A stretch of 64,000 nt of DNA, taken from positions 3,934,501-3,998,500 of the forward strand of contig NZ_CP067102.1 of the NCBI RefSeq assembly GCF_016616885.1. The letters are read 5' to 3'. The notes under the pieces were generated by a model. The model did no database searches, was not told the origin of the DNA, and saw nothing but the letters and a program-made list of their open reading frames with translations. Below, in pieces: positions 18,443 to 28,039 of this stretch; position 1 is the stretch's first letter; each line of letters opens with the position of its first letter. The translations under genes were made by a program, and so were the position numbers. Source of the DNA: Bradyrhizobium diazoefficiens (lineage in GTDB: Bacteria; Pseudomonadota; Alphaproteobacteria; Rhizobiales; Xanthobacteraceae).

Positions 18443-19069
18443 ATGTTCACCGGCATTGTCACGGATATCGGCGAGATCGTTGGCTTCAAGCCAACGGCGC
18501 AGGGCCAGCTGCACCGGCTGCGCATCGCCTGCAGCTATGACCAGACCACCATCGCCGACGGCGCCTCGATCGCCAGCAACGGAGTGTGCTTGACCGTGGT
18601 TGCTTCCGGCGTCGCAGACGGCAAGGATTCTACTCAGAAGACTTGGTATGAGGTCGACGCGGCGGCCGAAACGCTGGCGCTGACGACGGCGAAGCACTGG
18701 AAGCTGGGTACGAAGCTTAATCTCGAGCGTGCGCTCAAGATCGGCGACGAGCTCGGCGGCCACATCGTCGCCGGCCATGCCGACGGCATTGCAACCATCG
18801 TCAGCCGCGAGGACCTGCCCGACATGGCACGGTTCGAGCTCTCCACCACGCGGGAGCTTGCGCGCTTCATCGCCGCCAAGGGCTCGATCACGCTCGACGG
18901 CGTCTCGCTGACGGTCAATACGGTGAAGGACGTGACCTTTTCGGTGCTGATCATCCCGCATACGCTTGATGTCACGACGATCGGCGGCTGGAAGGCGGGC
19001 ACCGAGGTTAATATCGAGGTCGATCTGATGGCCCGCTATGCGGCGCGGTTGACGGAAATGACGGTTTAA
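18443..19069 (+). CDS. ribE: Riboflavin synthase alpha subunit
   Basis: 208 residues beginning 'MFTGIVTDIGEI', the classic start of riboflavin synthase, with the second lumazine-binding repeat near residue 107 ('GGHIVAGHADGIATI' and 'KGSITLDGVSLTVN'). The enzyme dismutates two dimethyl-ribityl-lumazine molecules to riboflavin. The start is fixed by the conserved MFTGIV. It follows ribD with one intervening base. 87 bp separate it from ribH. Confidence 0.96.
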   Translation: MFTGIVTDIGEIVGFKPTAQGQLHRLRIACSYDQTTIADGASIASNGVCLTVVASGVADGKDSTQKTWYEVDAAAETLALTTAKHWKLGTKLNLERALKIGDELGGHIVAGHADGIATIVSREDLPDMARFELSTTRELARFIAAKGSITLDGVSLTVNTVKDVTFSVLIIPHTLDVTTIGGWKAGTEVNIEVDLMARYAARLTEMTV

Positions 19070-19156
19070 AACTTGGCTTACTCGCCTGCGGCGACTACAT
19101 AACGCGCCGAGCCAAGAGACGACTTCAGAGACGACTTCACGAAACGGATTGAGACG

Positions 19157-19648
19157 ATGGCAGACGCGCGGCGCGCACCCCTGAAGGACCAGACCGACAT
19201 TTCCGGCGCGCGCGCGCTGATTGTCGAGGCGCGGTTCTATGACGATCTCCAGGACGCGCTTCTGGACGGCGCGGTGGCCGAGCTGAAGGGAGCTGGCCTA
19301 ACCCATGACGTCATCACGGTTCCCGGCGCGCTGGAGATCCCGGCGGCGGTCGCGATTGCGGTTGATGCGGCTGCTGCGAACGGCAAGCCCTATGACGCGG
19401 TGATCGCGCTCGGCTGCGTCATCCGCGGCGACACCATTCATTTCGAGATCGTCTCGCAGGAATCCTCGCGCGCGCTGATGGATCTTGCGGTGGCGCGAAA
19501 GCTGCCGCTCGGCAACGGCATCCTCACCGTCAACAATGAGGACCAGGCCTGGGCGCGGGCGCGCGCCAGTGAGCTCAACAAGGGCGGCGATGCCGCGCGC
19601 GCAGCACTTGCGATGCTGCGCATCAAACGCCGCATGGCGCGGGCCTGA
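19157..19648 (+). CDS. ribH: 6,7-dimethyl-8-ribityllumazine synthase
   Basis: 163 residues with the lumazine synthase landmarks: '[20 protein letters not shown]', '[18 protein letters not shown]', '[20 protein letters not shown]' (catalytic His) and '[11 protein letters not shown]'. It condenses the RibD/phosphatase product with dihydroxybutanone phosphate to give the RibE substrate. It ends 3 bp before nusB, and ribH-nusB is a widely conserved pair. Confidence 0.96.
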   Translation: MADARRAPLKDQTDISGARALIVEARFYDDLQDALLDGAVAELKGAGLTHDVITVPGALEIPAAVAIAVDAAAANGKPYDAVIALGCVIRGDTIHFEIVSQESSRALMDLAVARKLPLGNGILTVNNEDQAWARARASELNKGGDAARAALAMLRIKRRMARA

Positions 19649-19651
19649 GCG

Positions 19652-20146
19652 ATGGCTGACACCAAGAAACCGGCGGGCCTTACGGAGAAGAAAGCGAACC
19701 GGCGCGGTGCCGCGCGGCTCGCAGCCGTCCAGGCGCTGTACCAGATGGACATCGCCGGCGCCGGCATCAACGACATCTTTGCGGAATTCGAGAGCCATTG
19801 GCTCGGCAATGAGGTCGAGGGCGAGACTTACCTGCCGGCGGAAGCCGCATTCTTCCGCGACGTCGTCTCCGGCGTCGTGCGCGACCAGAAGAAGCTCGAT
19901 CCCTTGATCGACGAGGCGTTGTCGAAGGGTTGGCCGCTGAAGCGGATCGAGGCGATCCTGCGCGCGGTGTTGCGGGCAGGGGCCTATGAGCTGCAGCATC
20001 GCAAGGATGTGCCGGGCCGCGTCGTCGTGTCAGAATATGTCGACGTCGCCAATGCCTTCGTCGACCGCGAGGAGACCGGCATGGTCAACGCCGTGCTCGA
20101 CCAGATCGGCCGCCAGTTTCGCGGTGACGAGTTCGGGCGGGGGTAG
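19652..20146 (+). CDS. nusB: Transcription antitermination factor NusB
   Basis: 164 residues, all-helical NusB fold: 'NRRGAARLAAVQALYQMDIA' at the N-terminus, 'RIEAILRAVLRAGAYEL' and 'DVPGRVVVSEYVDVANAF' toward the C-terminus. It binds NusE (S10) and boxA RNA in rRNA antitermination. It is last in the close-packed ribH-nusB pair; a palindromic repeat follows before thiL. Confidence 0.96.
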   Translation: MADTKKPAGLTEKKANRRGAARLAAVQALYQMDIAGAGINDIFAEFESHWLGNEVEGETYLPAEAAFFRDVVSGVVRDQKKLDPLIDEALSKGWPLKRIEAILRAVLRAGAYELQHRKDVPGRVVVSEYVDVANAFVDREETGMVNAVLDQIGRQFRGDEFGRG

Positions 20147-20197
20147 GTACCCGCGAGGGCGGTGAACTGATGCGATGTGGCTGCCCCATATTCCGCT

Positions 20198-20298
20198 GTC
20201 ATGCCCCGCGAAGGCGGGGCATCCAGTACGCTGCGGCCTATCTGCTTCACGCGAACGTCTCTGGAATACTGGATCGCCCGGTCAAGCCGGGCGATGAC
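20198..20298. repeat. Intergenic palindromic repeat, type A (two GC hairpins)
   Basis: A 101-bp unit bounded by GTCAT and ATGAC. It contains one hairpin of CCCCGC/GCGGGG type (20204-20220) and another of GCCCGG/CCGGGC type (20277-20293). A related copy sits in the opposite order at 49178-49281. It occupies most of the nusB-thiL gap and may act on mRNA stability or termination. Confidence 0.8.
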
Positions 20299-20321
20299 AG
20301 CGATGGGTGTGGCTCACGCTA

Positions 20322-21320
20322 ATGGCAAACTCCCACAATCGTTCCGCCGAAGACTCCCTCATCGCGCGCTATTTCAAGCCGCTGGCGACGGATCCCGGCG
20401 CGTTCGGGCTGGTCGATGACGCCGCCATCCTGTCCTCGTCCGGCGACGACATCGTTGTCACCACCGATGCCGTGGTCGAGGGCGTGCATTATCTTGCCAC
20501 CGATCCCCCCGACACCATCGCGCGCAAGGCGCTGCGGGTGAACCTGTCCGATCTCGCCGCCAAGGGGGCTGCGCCCGCCGGCTTCGTGCTGACGCTGGCG
20601 CTGCGCAGCAAGGAGGATGCATGGCTCAGGCCGTTTGCGGATGCGCTTGGCGAGGACGCGCAGACCTTTGCCTGCCCGCTGCTCGGCGGCGACACGGTGT
20701 CGACGCCGGGACCTCAAATGATCTCGATCACCGCCTTCGGCCGCGTGCCGAAGGGGCGAATGGTCGGCCGCACCGGCGCCAAGCCGGGTGACCTTATCCT
20801 GGTGACGGGCACGATCGGCGATGCCGCGCTCGGCCTCGACGTGCTCACCGGCGGCGCGGCGGCCACCGCGCTTACGTCCGATCCAGCTGCACGAGAAGCG
20901 CTGATCTCGCGCTATCGGATTCCGCAGCCGCGCAATGTGCTGGCGCAGGCCGTGCGCGACCATGCGACAGCGGCGATGGACGTGTCCGACGGGCTCGCCG
21001 GTGACCTGACGAAACTCTGTGCAGCATCCGGCGTCTCCGCCGTGGTCAACGTGGCGAGCCTGCCCCTGTCACCCGCTGCGGCCGGCCTGGTCGCCCGCAA
21101 AGCCATTTGCGTTGAGACGCTGCTTGCCGGGGGCGACGATTACGAGGTGCTGTGCACGGTACCGCCGGCACACAGCGATGCGCTGATCGCCGCAGGCCGG
21201 GCAGTAGGTCTGACCGTCACGGCGATCGGCACCATCGTCGCGGGCCATGAGCGCCCGCGCTTCCTTGACGGGCAGGGCCAGGAACTGGCCTTGAAGCGCC
21301 TGTCCTACAGCCATTTCTAG
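20322..21320 (+). CDS. thiL: Thiamine-monophosphate kinase
   Basis: 332 residues of the ThiL/PurM fold. N-terminal 'EDSLIARYFKPLA', Mg/ATP-binding 'GLVDDAAIL', 'TTDAVVEGVHYL', 'ACPLLGGDTVSTPG', and substrate-binding 'AAMDVSDGLAGDL' and 'LLAGGDDYEVLCTVP'. It phosphorylates thiamine monophosphate to thiamine diphosphate. The ATG at 20322 is preferred; a GTG at 20307 is in frame, close to the end of the repeat, and neither has a strong ribosome-binding site. It is probably transcribed with nusB through the repeat. Confidence 0.95.
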   Translation: MANSHNRSAEDSLIARYFKPLATDPGAFGLVDDAAILSSSGDDIVVTTDAVVEGVHYLATDPPDTIARKALRVNLSDLAAKGAAPAGFVLTLALRSKEDAWLRPFADALGEDAQTFACPLLGGDTVSTPGPQMISITAFGRVPKGRMVGRTGAKPGDLILVTGTIGDAALGLDVLTGGAAATALTSDPAAREALISRYRIPQPRNVLAQAVRDHATAAMDVSDGLAGDLTKLCAASGVSAVVNVASLPLSPAAAGLVARKAICVETLLAGGDDYEVLCTVPPAHSDALIAAGRAVGLTVTAIGTIVAGHERPRFLDGQGQELALKRLSYSHF

Positions 21321-21557
21321 GAATTCCTCAAAACCGTCGCCCGGGCTTTCAGGATTGGCCTAAATACCTGCCGAGATCGGCTTTTTCGACCTCATCCGGC
21401 GTTGCACCCTCAAGTCGATTTTGGCAAGCTTGTGACTGACCAGGGCCACACCTTCGTGCAAGGGGCGGCCCTGTTCAACATAAGGGCGCCGCACCGCTTG
21501 ACGGAAAAACAAAAGGCGCCGGGGGTACGTACATCAAGGATCTGAGGCAAAAATCAC

Positions 21558-23678
21558 ATGACAGCATTATGGTTGATAGTGCTCTGCGGAGTGCTTTCCG
21601 TCGTCTACGCGATTTGGGCGACGTCTTCGGTGTTGAGTGCAGATGCGGGGTCACCGCGCATGCAGGAGATCGCGGGAGCTGTGCGTGAAGGCGCACAAGC
21701 GTATCTCCGGCGCCAGTACACCACGATCGGCATGGTCGGCATCGTCATCTTCTTGCTGCTTGCCTATTTTCTTGGGCTTTATGTCGCGATCGGCTTCTTG
21801 ATCGGCGCCATCCTGTCGGGGGCGGCCGGATTCATCGGCATGAACGTCTCGGTCCGCGCCAATGTGCGCACCGCCCAGGCCGCGACGACGTCGCTTGCGG
21901 GCGGCCTCGAGCTCGCCTTCAAGGCGGGCGCCATCACCGGCATGCTGGTGGCGGGTCTCGCGCTGCTCGGCGTGACCCTCTATTTCGGCTTCCTGGTCCA
22001 CTCGCTGAAGCTCGCGCCCGATAGCCGCACCGTGGTCGACGCCCTGGTGGCGCTCGGCTTCGGCGCCTCGCTGATCTCGATCTTCGCCCGTCTCGGCGGC
22101 GGCATCTTCACCAAGGGTGCTGACGTAGGCGGTGACCTCGTCGGCAAGGTCGAGGCCGGCATCCCGGAGGACGATCCGCGCAACCCGGCCACCATCGCCG
22201 ACAACGTCGGTGACAACGTCGGCGACTGCGCCGGCATGGCCGCCGACCTGTTCGAGACCTATGCGGTGACCGCGGTCGCGACCATGGTGCTTGCGGCAAT
22301 TTTCTTCGCCAAAACGCCGATCCTCTCCGACATGATGACGCTGCCGCTCGCCATCGGCGGCATCTGCATCATCACCTCGATCATCGGCACCTTCTTCGTC
22401 AAGCTCGGGCCGAGCCAGTCGATCATGGGCGCGCTGTACAAGGGCCTGATCGCAACCGGCATCCTGTCGCTGATCGGCATCGCCGGCGTGATCTATTACC
22501 TGATCGGCTTCGGCAAGCTCGACGGCGTCGACTACACCGGCATGGCGCTGTTCGAATGCGGCGTGGTCGGCCTCATCGTCACCGCACTGATCATCTGGAT
22601 CACCGAATACTACACCGGCACCGACTATCGTCCGGTGAAGTCGATCGCCCAGGCCTCGGTGACCGGTCACGGCACCAACGTGATCCAGGGCCTCGCCGTC
22701 TCGATGGAAGCGACCGCGCTGCCCGCGCTCGTCATCATCGCCGGCATCCTGGTCACCTACAGCCTCGCCGGCCTGTTCGGCATTGCGATCGCGACCGCCA
22801 CCATGCTGGCGCTGGCCGGCATGGTCGTCGCGCTCGACGCCTTCGGCCCGGTGACGGACAACGCCGGCGGCATCGCGGAGATGGCGGGCCTGCCGAAGGA
22901 AGTGCGCAAGTCGACCGATGCGCTCGACGCGGTCGGCAACACCACCAAGGCGGTGACCAAGGGCTACGCGATCGGCTCCGCCGGTCTCGGCGCGCTGGTG
23001 CTGTTCGCGGCCTACAACCAGGACCTCAAGTTCTTCATCGGGGACTCCGCGAACCACGTCTACTTCAAGGGCGTCAACCCGGACTTCTCGTTGAACAACC
23101 CTTACGTCGTGGTGGGCCTGCTGTTCGGTGGCCTGCTGCCGTATCTGTTCGGCGCGATGGGCATGACGGCTGTGGGACGTGCGGCCAGCGCCATCGTCGA
23201 GGAGGTCCGTCGTCAGTTCCGCGAGAAGCCGGGCATCATGCAGGGCACCGACAAGCCTGATTACGGCAAGGCGGTCGACCTGCTCACCAAGGCGGCGATC
23301 AAGGAGATGATCATCCCCTCGCTGCTTCCGGTGCTGTCGCCGATCGTGGTCTATTTCCTGATCTACGCGATCGCGGGCGGCGGTGCGGCCGGTAAGTCGG
23401 CGGCGTTCTCGGCCGTCGGCGCCATGCTGCTCGGCGTGATCGTGACGGGCCTGTTCGTCGCGATCTCGATGACCTCGGGCGGCGGCGCCTGGGACAATGC
23501 CAAGAAGTACATCGAGGACGGTCATTTCGGCGGCAAAGGCAGTGATGCCCACAAGTCCGCGGTGACCGGCGACACCGTCGGCGATCCCTACAAGGACACG
23601 GCGGGCCCCGCGGTGAACCCGATGATCAAGATCACGAACATCGTGGCGCTCCTGCTGCTGGCGATCCTGGCGCACTGA
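21558..23678 (+). CDS. hppA: K+-insensitive H+-translocating membrane pyrophosphatase
   Basis: 706 residues with about 16 membrane segments. The PPi-binding and catalytic motifs are present: '[20 protein letters not shown]' and '[20 protein letters not shown]', and near the C-terminus '[19 protein letters not shown]'. It hydrolyses PPi in the cytoplasm and pumps protons across the inner membrane. The loop '[19 protein letters not shown]' has Lys where K+-dependent enzymes have Ala, the accepted mark of the K+-insensitive class. It stands alone, with a strong terminator 22 bp after the stop. Confidence 0.96.
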   Translation: MTALWLIVLCGVLSVVYAIWATSSVLSADAGSPRMQEIAGAVREGAQAYLRRQYTTIGMVGIVIFLLLAYFLGLYVAIGFLIGAILSGAAGFIGMNVSVRANVRTAQAATTSLAGGLELAFKAGAITGMLVAGLALLGVTLYFGFLVHSLKLAPDSRTVVDALVALGFGASLISIFARLGGGIFTKGADVGGDLVGKVEAGIPEDDPRNPATIADNVGDNVGDCAGMAADLFETYAVTAVATMVLAAIFFAKTPILSDMMTLPLAIGGICIITSIIGTFFVKLGPSQSIMGALYKGLIATGILSLIGIAGVIYYLIGFGKLDGVDYTGMALFECGVVGLIVTALIIWITEYYTGTDYRPVKSIAQASVTGHGTNVIQGLAVSMEATALPALVIIAGILVTYSLAGLFGIAIATATMLALAGMVVALDAFGPVTDNAGGIAEMAGLPKEVRKSTDALDAVGNTTKAVTKGYAIGSAGLGALVLFAAYNQDLKFFIGDSANHVYFKGVNPDFSLNNPYVVVGLLFGGLLPYLFGAMGMTAVGRAASAIVEEVRRQFREKPGIMQGTDKPDYGKAVDLLTKAAIKEMIIPSLLPVLSPIVVYFLIYAIAGGGAAGKSAAFSAVGAMLLGVIVTGLFVAISMTSGGGAWDNAKKYIEDGHFGGKGSDAHKSAVTGDTVGDPYKDTAGPAVNPMIKITNIVALLLLAILAH

Positions 23679-23700
23679 GCGCGTCAACGACACAAGACAA

Positions 23701-23729
23701 AACCCCGCGACGTGAGCCGCGGGGTTTTT
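23701..23729 (+). terminator. Rho-independent terminator of hppA
   Basis: The stem AACCCCGCG (23701-23709) / CGCGGGGTT (23718-23726) is followed by T's. Confidence 0.9.
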
Positions 23730-23756
23730 GGTTGATGGACTGCACGCTCTCACCAC

Positions 23757-23841
23757 GTCATTGCGAGGAGCTCTTGCGAAGAAGCAATCCAGAGTCTTTC
23801 CGTTGAGGCAGTCTGGATTGCTTCGCTTCGCTCGCAATGAC
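23757..23841. repeat. Intergenic palindromic repeat, type B
   Basis: An 85-bp unit starting GTCATTGCGAGGAGC and ending GCTCGCAATGAC, with inner arms GAAGCAATCCAG / TGGATTGCTTC. A second copy, also exactly 85 bp, is at 61938-62022. It sits in the space between the hppA terminator and the end of the convergent gene. Confidence 0.85.
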
Positions 23842-23852
23842 GGGCACGAGAG

Positions 23853-24854
23853 CTACTGCACGTCCATCTGCAGGCCTTCCTTCTGGATGATACCGGCGAA
23901 CTTCTTTGTCTCGGCGTCCACGAAATCGGAGAATTGCTGCGGCGTGCCGTAGTCGGCGCGGGCGCCCATGGCGACGATCTGCTTCTTCATGTCGTCGCGC
24001 TCGAGCATCGCTTTCACTTGAAGATTGAGCGCTTCGAGAACGGGCGCGGGGACGCCCTTCGGCAGAAACACCGAGAACCATGACGACACATCGAAGGTCG
24101 CAAGCTCCGGCGCGCTCTCGCGCATGGTCGGCAGGTTCGGCGCGAGATCACTGCGCTCGGTCGTGGTGACGCAGAGGCCGTTGAGCGTGCCGTTCTGTAC
24201 CTGCGGCAGGCTCGGATAGAGATTGTCGAACAGGATCTGGATGTCGCCGGCAAGCGCGGCCTGAAGCGCAGGCCCGGCGCCGCGGAACGGGATGTGCGTC
24301 ATCTTCAGCCCGGTGAGCTGGAGGAACCAGGCGCCGGTGAGGTGAGGGCTCTGGCCGACACCGGAGGAGGCGTAGCTGAGCTTGTCGGGATTGGCCTTGA
24401 GAAACGCAATCAGTTCGGCGACTGACTTAATGCCGGTCTTCGGATGCGCCGACACGATGTTCGGGATCCGGATCATGTTGGAAACCGGCTGAAGCTGGTC
24501 CGGCTTGTAACTGAGGTTCTTGAAGATGCTGTAGGCGATTGCGTTCGGCCCGGGATTGCCGATCAGGATGGTGTGGCCGTCGGCCTTGGAGCGAACGACT
24601 TCGGCCGTCCCGATCGTGCCGCCGCCGCCCGAGCGATTCTCCACCACCGCGGTCTGGCCCCAGGCGGACTGGAGATGGGCTGCGAGCAACCGGCCCATCA
24701 CATCGGTCGAGCCGCCGGCCGCAGCCGGAACGATGATGCGGATGTTCTCGGTCGGCTTCCAGTCCGCAAGGCTCGATCGTGGCAGGAGGGCTGCAGCCGA
24801 CAGACCGGCGGCCCCGGCGAGCACGCGACGACGGGACAGAATTTTGGTGGGCAC
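23853..24854 (-). CDS. Bug/TctC-family tripartite tricarboxylate transport solute-binding protein
   Basis: About 333 residues. It has a Tat-like signal ('LSRRRVLAGAAGLSAAALLP'), then the Bug fold: 'IRIIVPAAAGGSTDVMGRLL', 'VVENRSGGGGTIGTAEVVRS', and 'HIPFRGAGPALQAALAGDIQ'. It captures small carboxylates or related ligands in the periplasm. No TctA/TctB membrane genes are adjacent, as is common for this large orphan family, so the ligand is unknown. I chose the GTG at 24854 because an AGGGAG ribosome-binding site lies 8 bp upstream and the signal peptide begins directly after; the longer frame to 24914 adds an atypical N-terminus. Confidence 0.85.
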   Translation of the reverse strand: MPTKILSRRRVLAGAAGLSAAALLPRSSLADWKPTENIRIIVPAAAGGSTDVMGRLLAAHLQSAWGQTAVVENRSGGGGTIGTAEVVRSKADGHTILIGNPGPNAIAYSIFKNLSYKPDQLQPVSNMIRIPNIVSAHPKTGIKSVAELIAFLKANPDKLSYASSGVGQSPHLTGAWFLQLTGLKMTHIPFRGAGPALQAALAGDIQILFDNLYPSLPQVQNGTLNGLCVTTTERSDLAPNLPTMRESAPELATFDVSSWFSVFLPKGVPAPVLEALNLQVKAMLERDDMKKQIVAMGARADYGTPQQFSDFVDAETKKFAGIIQKEGLQMDVQ

Positions 24855-24971
24855 GAATCCACTCCCTGCTTCTTGCTTTGCAGAGAGCGTATGGAACCCG
24901 GCGTGCAACGGCAAGTCGCACGCGCCCGCGAGCGCTGCGCGAAGGGCGGCACGACGCCGCAGGCTGAAGCC

Positions 24972-25457
24972 TTAGTTAAAGCTGAGTAGCTTGAACAGCG
25001 GCGCGAGGTAGCTCATCTCCTGACCCGAGGTCGGCGTGGTCCGGCTGATGGAGTCGAAGATCTTGCCGTCCTGGAGGCCGTAATTCGCAAGGCGGCGCAC
25101 GCGCCGGTTCTTGTCGAAATAGACGGCGATGACGCGCTGGTCGACCACCTTCTGGTTCATGAAGGCGACCATGCGCTCCGAGCGCTGGGAGATGTAGTAA
25201 AACACTTCACCGTCCAGGGTCGCGACAGTGGAGGGCGTGCCCATCACGATCAGCACTTGGTCCTGGCTCGCGCCGATCGGAATCTGCTCGAGTGCGCCGG
25301 GCGGCAGGATATAGCCCTTCTGGAATTGCTCGCCGGTGCATCCCGCAAGGGCGCCACCGACCAGAGCCACGGCCGCCAGCATGCGCAAGCCGCGCCAGCG
25401 TGCGTAAAGGCCGCGCCGCTGACGTGCGCGCGGGCTGGTCTGGTTCGTTATCGTCAT
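24972..25457 (-). CDS. bamE: Outer-membrane protein assembly lipoprotein BamE (SmpA/OmlA)
   Basis: 161 residues. A lipoprotein signal ('MLAAVALVGGALAGC') with the lipobox LAGC places the mature Cys near residue 40. The BamE fold follows: 'KGYILPPGALEQIPIGASQD', 'VLIVMGTPSTVATLDGEVFY', 'YISQRSERMVAFMNQKVVDQ' and 'VAVYFDKNRRVRRLANYGL'-like sequence. BamE is an accessory of the BAM complex that inserts beta-barrel proteins. The start at 25457 gives a short basic N-region before the signal helix. It is divergent from the cytochrome bc1 chaperone gene. Confidence 0.9.
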   Translation of the reverse strand: MTITNQTSPRARQRRGLYARWRGLRMLAAVALVGGALAGCTGEQFQKGYILPPGALEQIPIGASQDQVLIVMGTPSTVATLDGEVFYYISQRSERMVAFMNQKVVDQRVIAVYFDKNRRVRRLANYGLQDGKIFDSISRTTPTSGQEMSYLAPLFKLLSFN

Positions 25458-25555
25458 AGCGGAACTGATTCCGTCCCCTTGCGTCGCGCGAGGCGCTGAA
25501 GTACCGGGCGGAGGCTCTGAATGCAACTCGCGCGCGCCCGCTTGCGGAAACCACA

Positions 25556-26110
25556 ATGCTTTGGCCGTTCAATCACTTCAGGAAACCCCGGCTAGCCCCG
25601 GCCGGCACCATTGAGGCCATCTATGGCATGATCGTGACGCAGGCGCGAGAACCCATATTTTACCGGGACTTGGGCGTGCCGGATACGGTTAATGGCCGTT
25701 TCGACCTGTTGCTGCTGCATCTCTGGCTGTTGCTGCGGCGACTGCGGAGCGTCGCCCAGGGCGGGGCGGAGCTGTCGCAGGCCCTGTTCGACCGCTTCTG
25801 CGAGGACATGGACGACAATCTGCGCGAGATGGGCGTGGGCGACCAGATCGTCCCGAAGCGGATGCGGGCCTTCGGGGAGGCCTTTTACGGCCGCGTCCAG
25901 GCTTACGACCAGGCGACCGACACGGGCGCGGAAGCGCTGGCGCAGGCGATCTGCAAGAATATCTTGAATGGCGCCGGGCTGGATCACGCGCGGCGGCTCG
26001 CAAGTTACGCACAGGCCGCAGATGCGGATCTTGGCCGGACGGCCGATCCCGCGCTTCTGCGCGGATCTTTCAAATTTACCGCTCCGCCTCGGGAGGATGG
26101 AACGTCATGA
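25556..26110 (+). CDS. Ubiquinol-cytochrome c chaperone (CBP3/UQCC1) family protein
   Basis: 184 residues: 'TIEAIYGMIVTQAREPIFYR', 'DTVNGRFDLLLLHLWLLLRR', 'LFDRFCEDMDDNLREMGVGD' and 'VPKRMRAFGEAFYGRVQAYD' are the conserved core of the Cbp3/UQCC1 domain, which in mitochondria assists cytochrome b and bc1-complex assembly. In alphaproteobacteria it is regularly paired with the DUF177/YceD gene, as here, with a 4-bp ATGA overlap. The bacterial function is inferred from homology only. Confidence 0.85.
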   Translation: MLWPFNHFRKPRLAPAGTIEAIYGMIVTQAREPIFYRDLGVPDTVNGRFDLLLLHLWLLLRRLRSVAQGGAELSQALFDRFCEDMDDNLREMGVGDQIVPKRMRAFGEAFYGRVQAYDQATDTGAEALAQAICKNILNGAGLDHARRLASYAQAADADLGRTADPALLRGSFKFTAPPREDGTS

Positions 26111-26682
26111 ACCGACCGATGACCGGACCCGATCCCTGGCGAGCGCCGGTGACGGTTGCGCATATCCCCGACACCGGCCTGCATCGTGAGCTCGAAGCCT
26201 CGGCGGCCGAGCGTCACGCCATGGCCGATCTCGCAGGCGTTCGCGAGATTCTGTCGGCTCAGGCCAGCTTTGACGTCGTGCCGAAGAGCGGCGGCCGGGT
26301 CCAGGTCACGGGCCATGTCCGGGCCCGGGTCGGCCAGACCTGCGTGGTCACGCTCGACCCGATGGAGAGCGAGATCGACGAGGAGGTCGACCTGATCTTT
26401 GCGCCCGAGGCCGAGGTACGGCGGCTGGCTGACCTCATCGAAGAGGGGCAGGACGACGAAGAACCGCCGGAGGTCGCCGATCCGCCCGAGGCCATCGTCA
26501 ACGGAATCATCGATCTCGGTCGGATTGCGACGGACGCGCTGTTCCTGGCAATCGACCCCTATCCGCGAAAGCCGGGGGTCGTATTCGAGGCGGAGGTCGC
26601 CGCGCTCGACCCCGAGGATCATCCATTCGCGGCACTGAAAGCGCTCCAGGACAACAAGCATGGCAAGAAGAAAGGCAAATAG
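26107..26682 (+). CDS. YceD family (DUF177) protein
   Basis: 191 residues. The C-terminal half has the family signature: 'VGQTCVVTLDPMESEIDEEV', 'DLIFAPEAEVRR' and 'DPPEAIVNGIIDLGRIATDA'. The tail is 'DHPFAALKALQDNKHGKKKG'. YceD homologues (Duf177) are linked to 23S rRNA/ribosomal protein L32 metabolism and usually sit before rpmF-plsX. Here rpmF is absent and plsX follows after ~295 bp. The start overlaps the stop of the upstream gene. Confidence 0.88.
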   Translation: MNRPMTGPDPWRAPVTVAHIPDTGLHRELEASAAERHAMADLAGVREILSAQASFDVVPKSGGRVQVTGHVRARVGQTCVVTLDPMESEIDEEVDLIFAPEAEVRRLADLIEEGQDDEEPPEVADPPEAIVNGIIDLGRIATDALFLAIDPYPRKPGVVFEAEVAALDPEDHPFAALKALQDNKHGKKKGK

Positions 26683-26691
26683 CTGGGCATT

Positions 26692-26717
26692 CCCCGTAAG
26701 ACCGCTGTGCTACGGGG
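26692..26717 (+). other. Hairpin after yceD (possible attenuator or weak terminator)
   Basis: A perfect 7-bp stem CCCCGTA (26692-26698) / TACGGGG (26711-26717) with a 12-base loop starts ~10 bp after the stop. No T-tract follows, so intrinsic termination is doubtful. Confidence 0.4.
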
Positions 26718-26977
26718 TGAGGTGTTTGCGGGATCAGTTTGAAAGGTCGTCATATCTCTTTGATATTTAATGGGTTATTGTGAATCCGAACATCCGCCCG
26801 CGGGTCGCCCTCAATCCAAAAGACTGGGGGCAAGAGGTTGTTTCGGGATAACAAAACGCTATTGTCCGCGCCGGTCCGGGCGCGGCGTGGCGCTTGGCCG
26901 GTCGCCATGTCCATGGCGGACCCATTTTGCGGCCCCGCTGATTGACGGCCGCGCCAGACCAGGTTTCCGGGATTTTG

Positions 26978-28039
26978 ATGCCAAGTAAGGTTCGTATTGC
27001 GCTTGACGCCATGGGCGGCGACGTCGGCGCCGCTGTCGTCATTCCAGGCGCGGCCATCTCGCTTGGCAGGCATCCGGAGACCGAGTTCCTGCTGGTCGGG
27101 GATCGCACCAGGATCGAGCCAGAGCTCGACCGCCACCCCAGGCTCAAGGCCGCCTCCCGGATCATCCATACCGACGTCGCCGTCAGCGGGGAGGACAAGC
27201 CGAGCCAGGCGCTGCGCCGCGGTCGCAAGACCTCCTCGATGTGGCTTGCCATCGACGCGGTGAAGAAGGGGGAGGCGGATGTTGCCGTGTCCGCCGGCAA
27301 CACCGGCGCGCTGATGGCGATGGCCCGCTTCCATCTGCGCACGCTGCCCGGCATCGACCGCCCCGCGATCACGGCAGTGTGGCCGACCCTGCACGGCTCT
27401 ACCGTCGTGCTCGATCTCGGCGCCACCATCGGCGGCGATGCGCGCCATCTGGTGGCGCTGGCGGTGATGGGCGCGGCCATGGCGAGCGTCGTGTTCGACA
27501 AGAGGCGCCCGACGGTCGGCCTGCTCAACATCGGAACCGAGGAGATCAAGGGGCACGAGGAGATCCGCGAGGCCGGCGAGATCCTGCGCGCGACGAACCT
27601 GCCGGAACTCGATTATATCGGCTTCGTCGAGGGCGATGGCATCGGCAAGGGGCTGGCCGATGTGATCGTGACCGAGGGCTACAGCGGCAACATCGCGCTC
27701 AAGGCCGCCGAGGGAACCGCGCGCCAGATGGCGGACTTGCTCCGCAACGAGATTCAGCGGAGCTGGCTGTCCAGGCTCGGTTATCTCTTTGCCCGCAATG
27801 CCTTCCAGGCCCTGCGCGACAAGATGGACCCGAACAAGTCGAACGGTGGCGTGCTGCTCGGGCTGAACGGGCTTGTGGTCAAGAGCCATGGCGGAATCAA
27901 CGCCGAAGGCTTTGCCTATGCGATCGATGTTGGTTATGAGATGGCCAAATTCGATCTTCTGAATAAGATCAATCAGATGCTCAACCGCGATGGGGGTGCG
28001 CTCAGTTCAGTGCCAACCGCGCCGGAGGATGATTCGTGA
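26978..28039 (+). CDS. plsX: Phosphate acyltransferase PlsX
   Basis: 353 residues: '[20 protein letters not shown]' at the N-terminus, '[20 protein letters not shown]', '[20 protein letters not shown]', and '[20 protein letters not shown]'. It converts acyl-ACP to acyl-phosphate, the first step toward phosphatidic acid with PlsY. The start at 26978 puts '[15 protein letters not shown]' in the family position. Its stop overlaps the fabH GTG start by 4 bp, the typical plsX-fabH operon. An AT-rich stretch at ~26739-26771 (TTGAAA, then TATTTAAT) may be the promoter. Confidence 0.95.
   Translation: MPSKVRIALDAMGGDVGAAVVIPGAAISLGRHPETEFLLVGDRTRIEPELDRHPRLKAASRIIHTDVAVSGEDKPSQALRRGRKTSSMWLAIDAVKKGEADVAVSAGNTGALMAMARFHLRTLPGIDRPAITAVWPTLHGSTVVLDLGATIGGDARHLVALAVMGAAMASVVFDKRRPTVGLLNIGTEEIKGHEEIREAGEILRATNLPELDYIGFVEGDGIGKGLADVIVTEGYSGNIALKAAEGTARQMADLLRNEIQRSWLSRLGYLFARNAFQALRDKMDPNKSNGGVLLGLNGLVVKSHGGINAEGFAYAIDVGYEMAKFDLLNKINQMLNRDGGALSSVPTAPEDDS

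Noticed and set aside
21651..23837. A 728-codon minus-strand open frame across hppA
   Set aside because: Mirror of the pyrophosphatase codons; highly polar composition and no recognisable fold.
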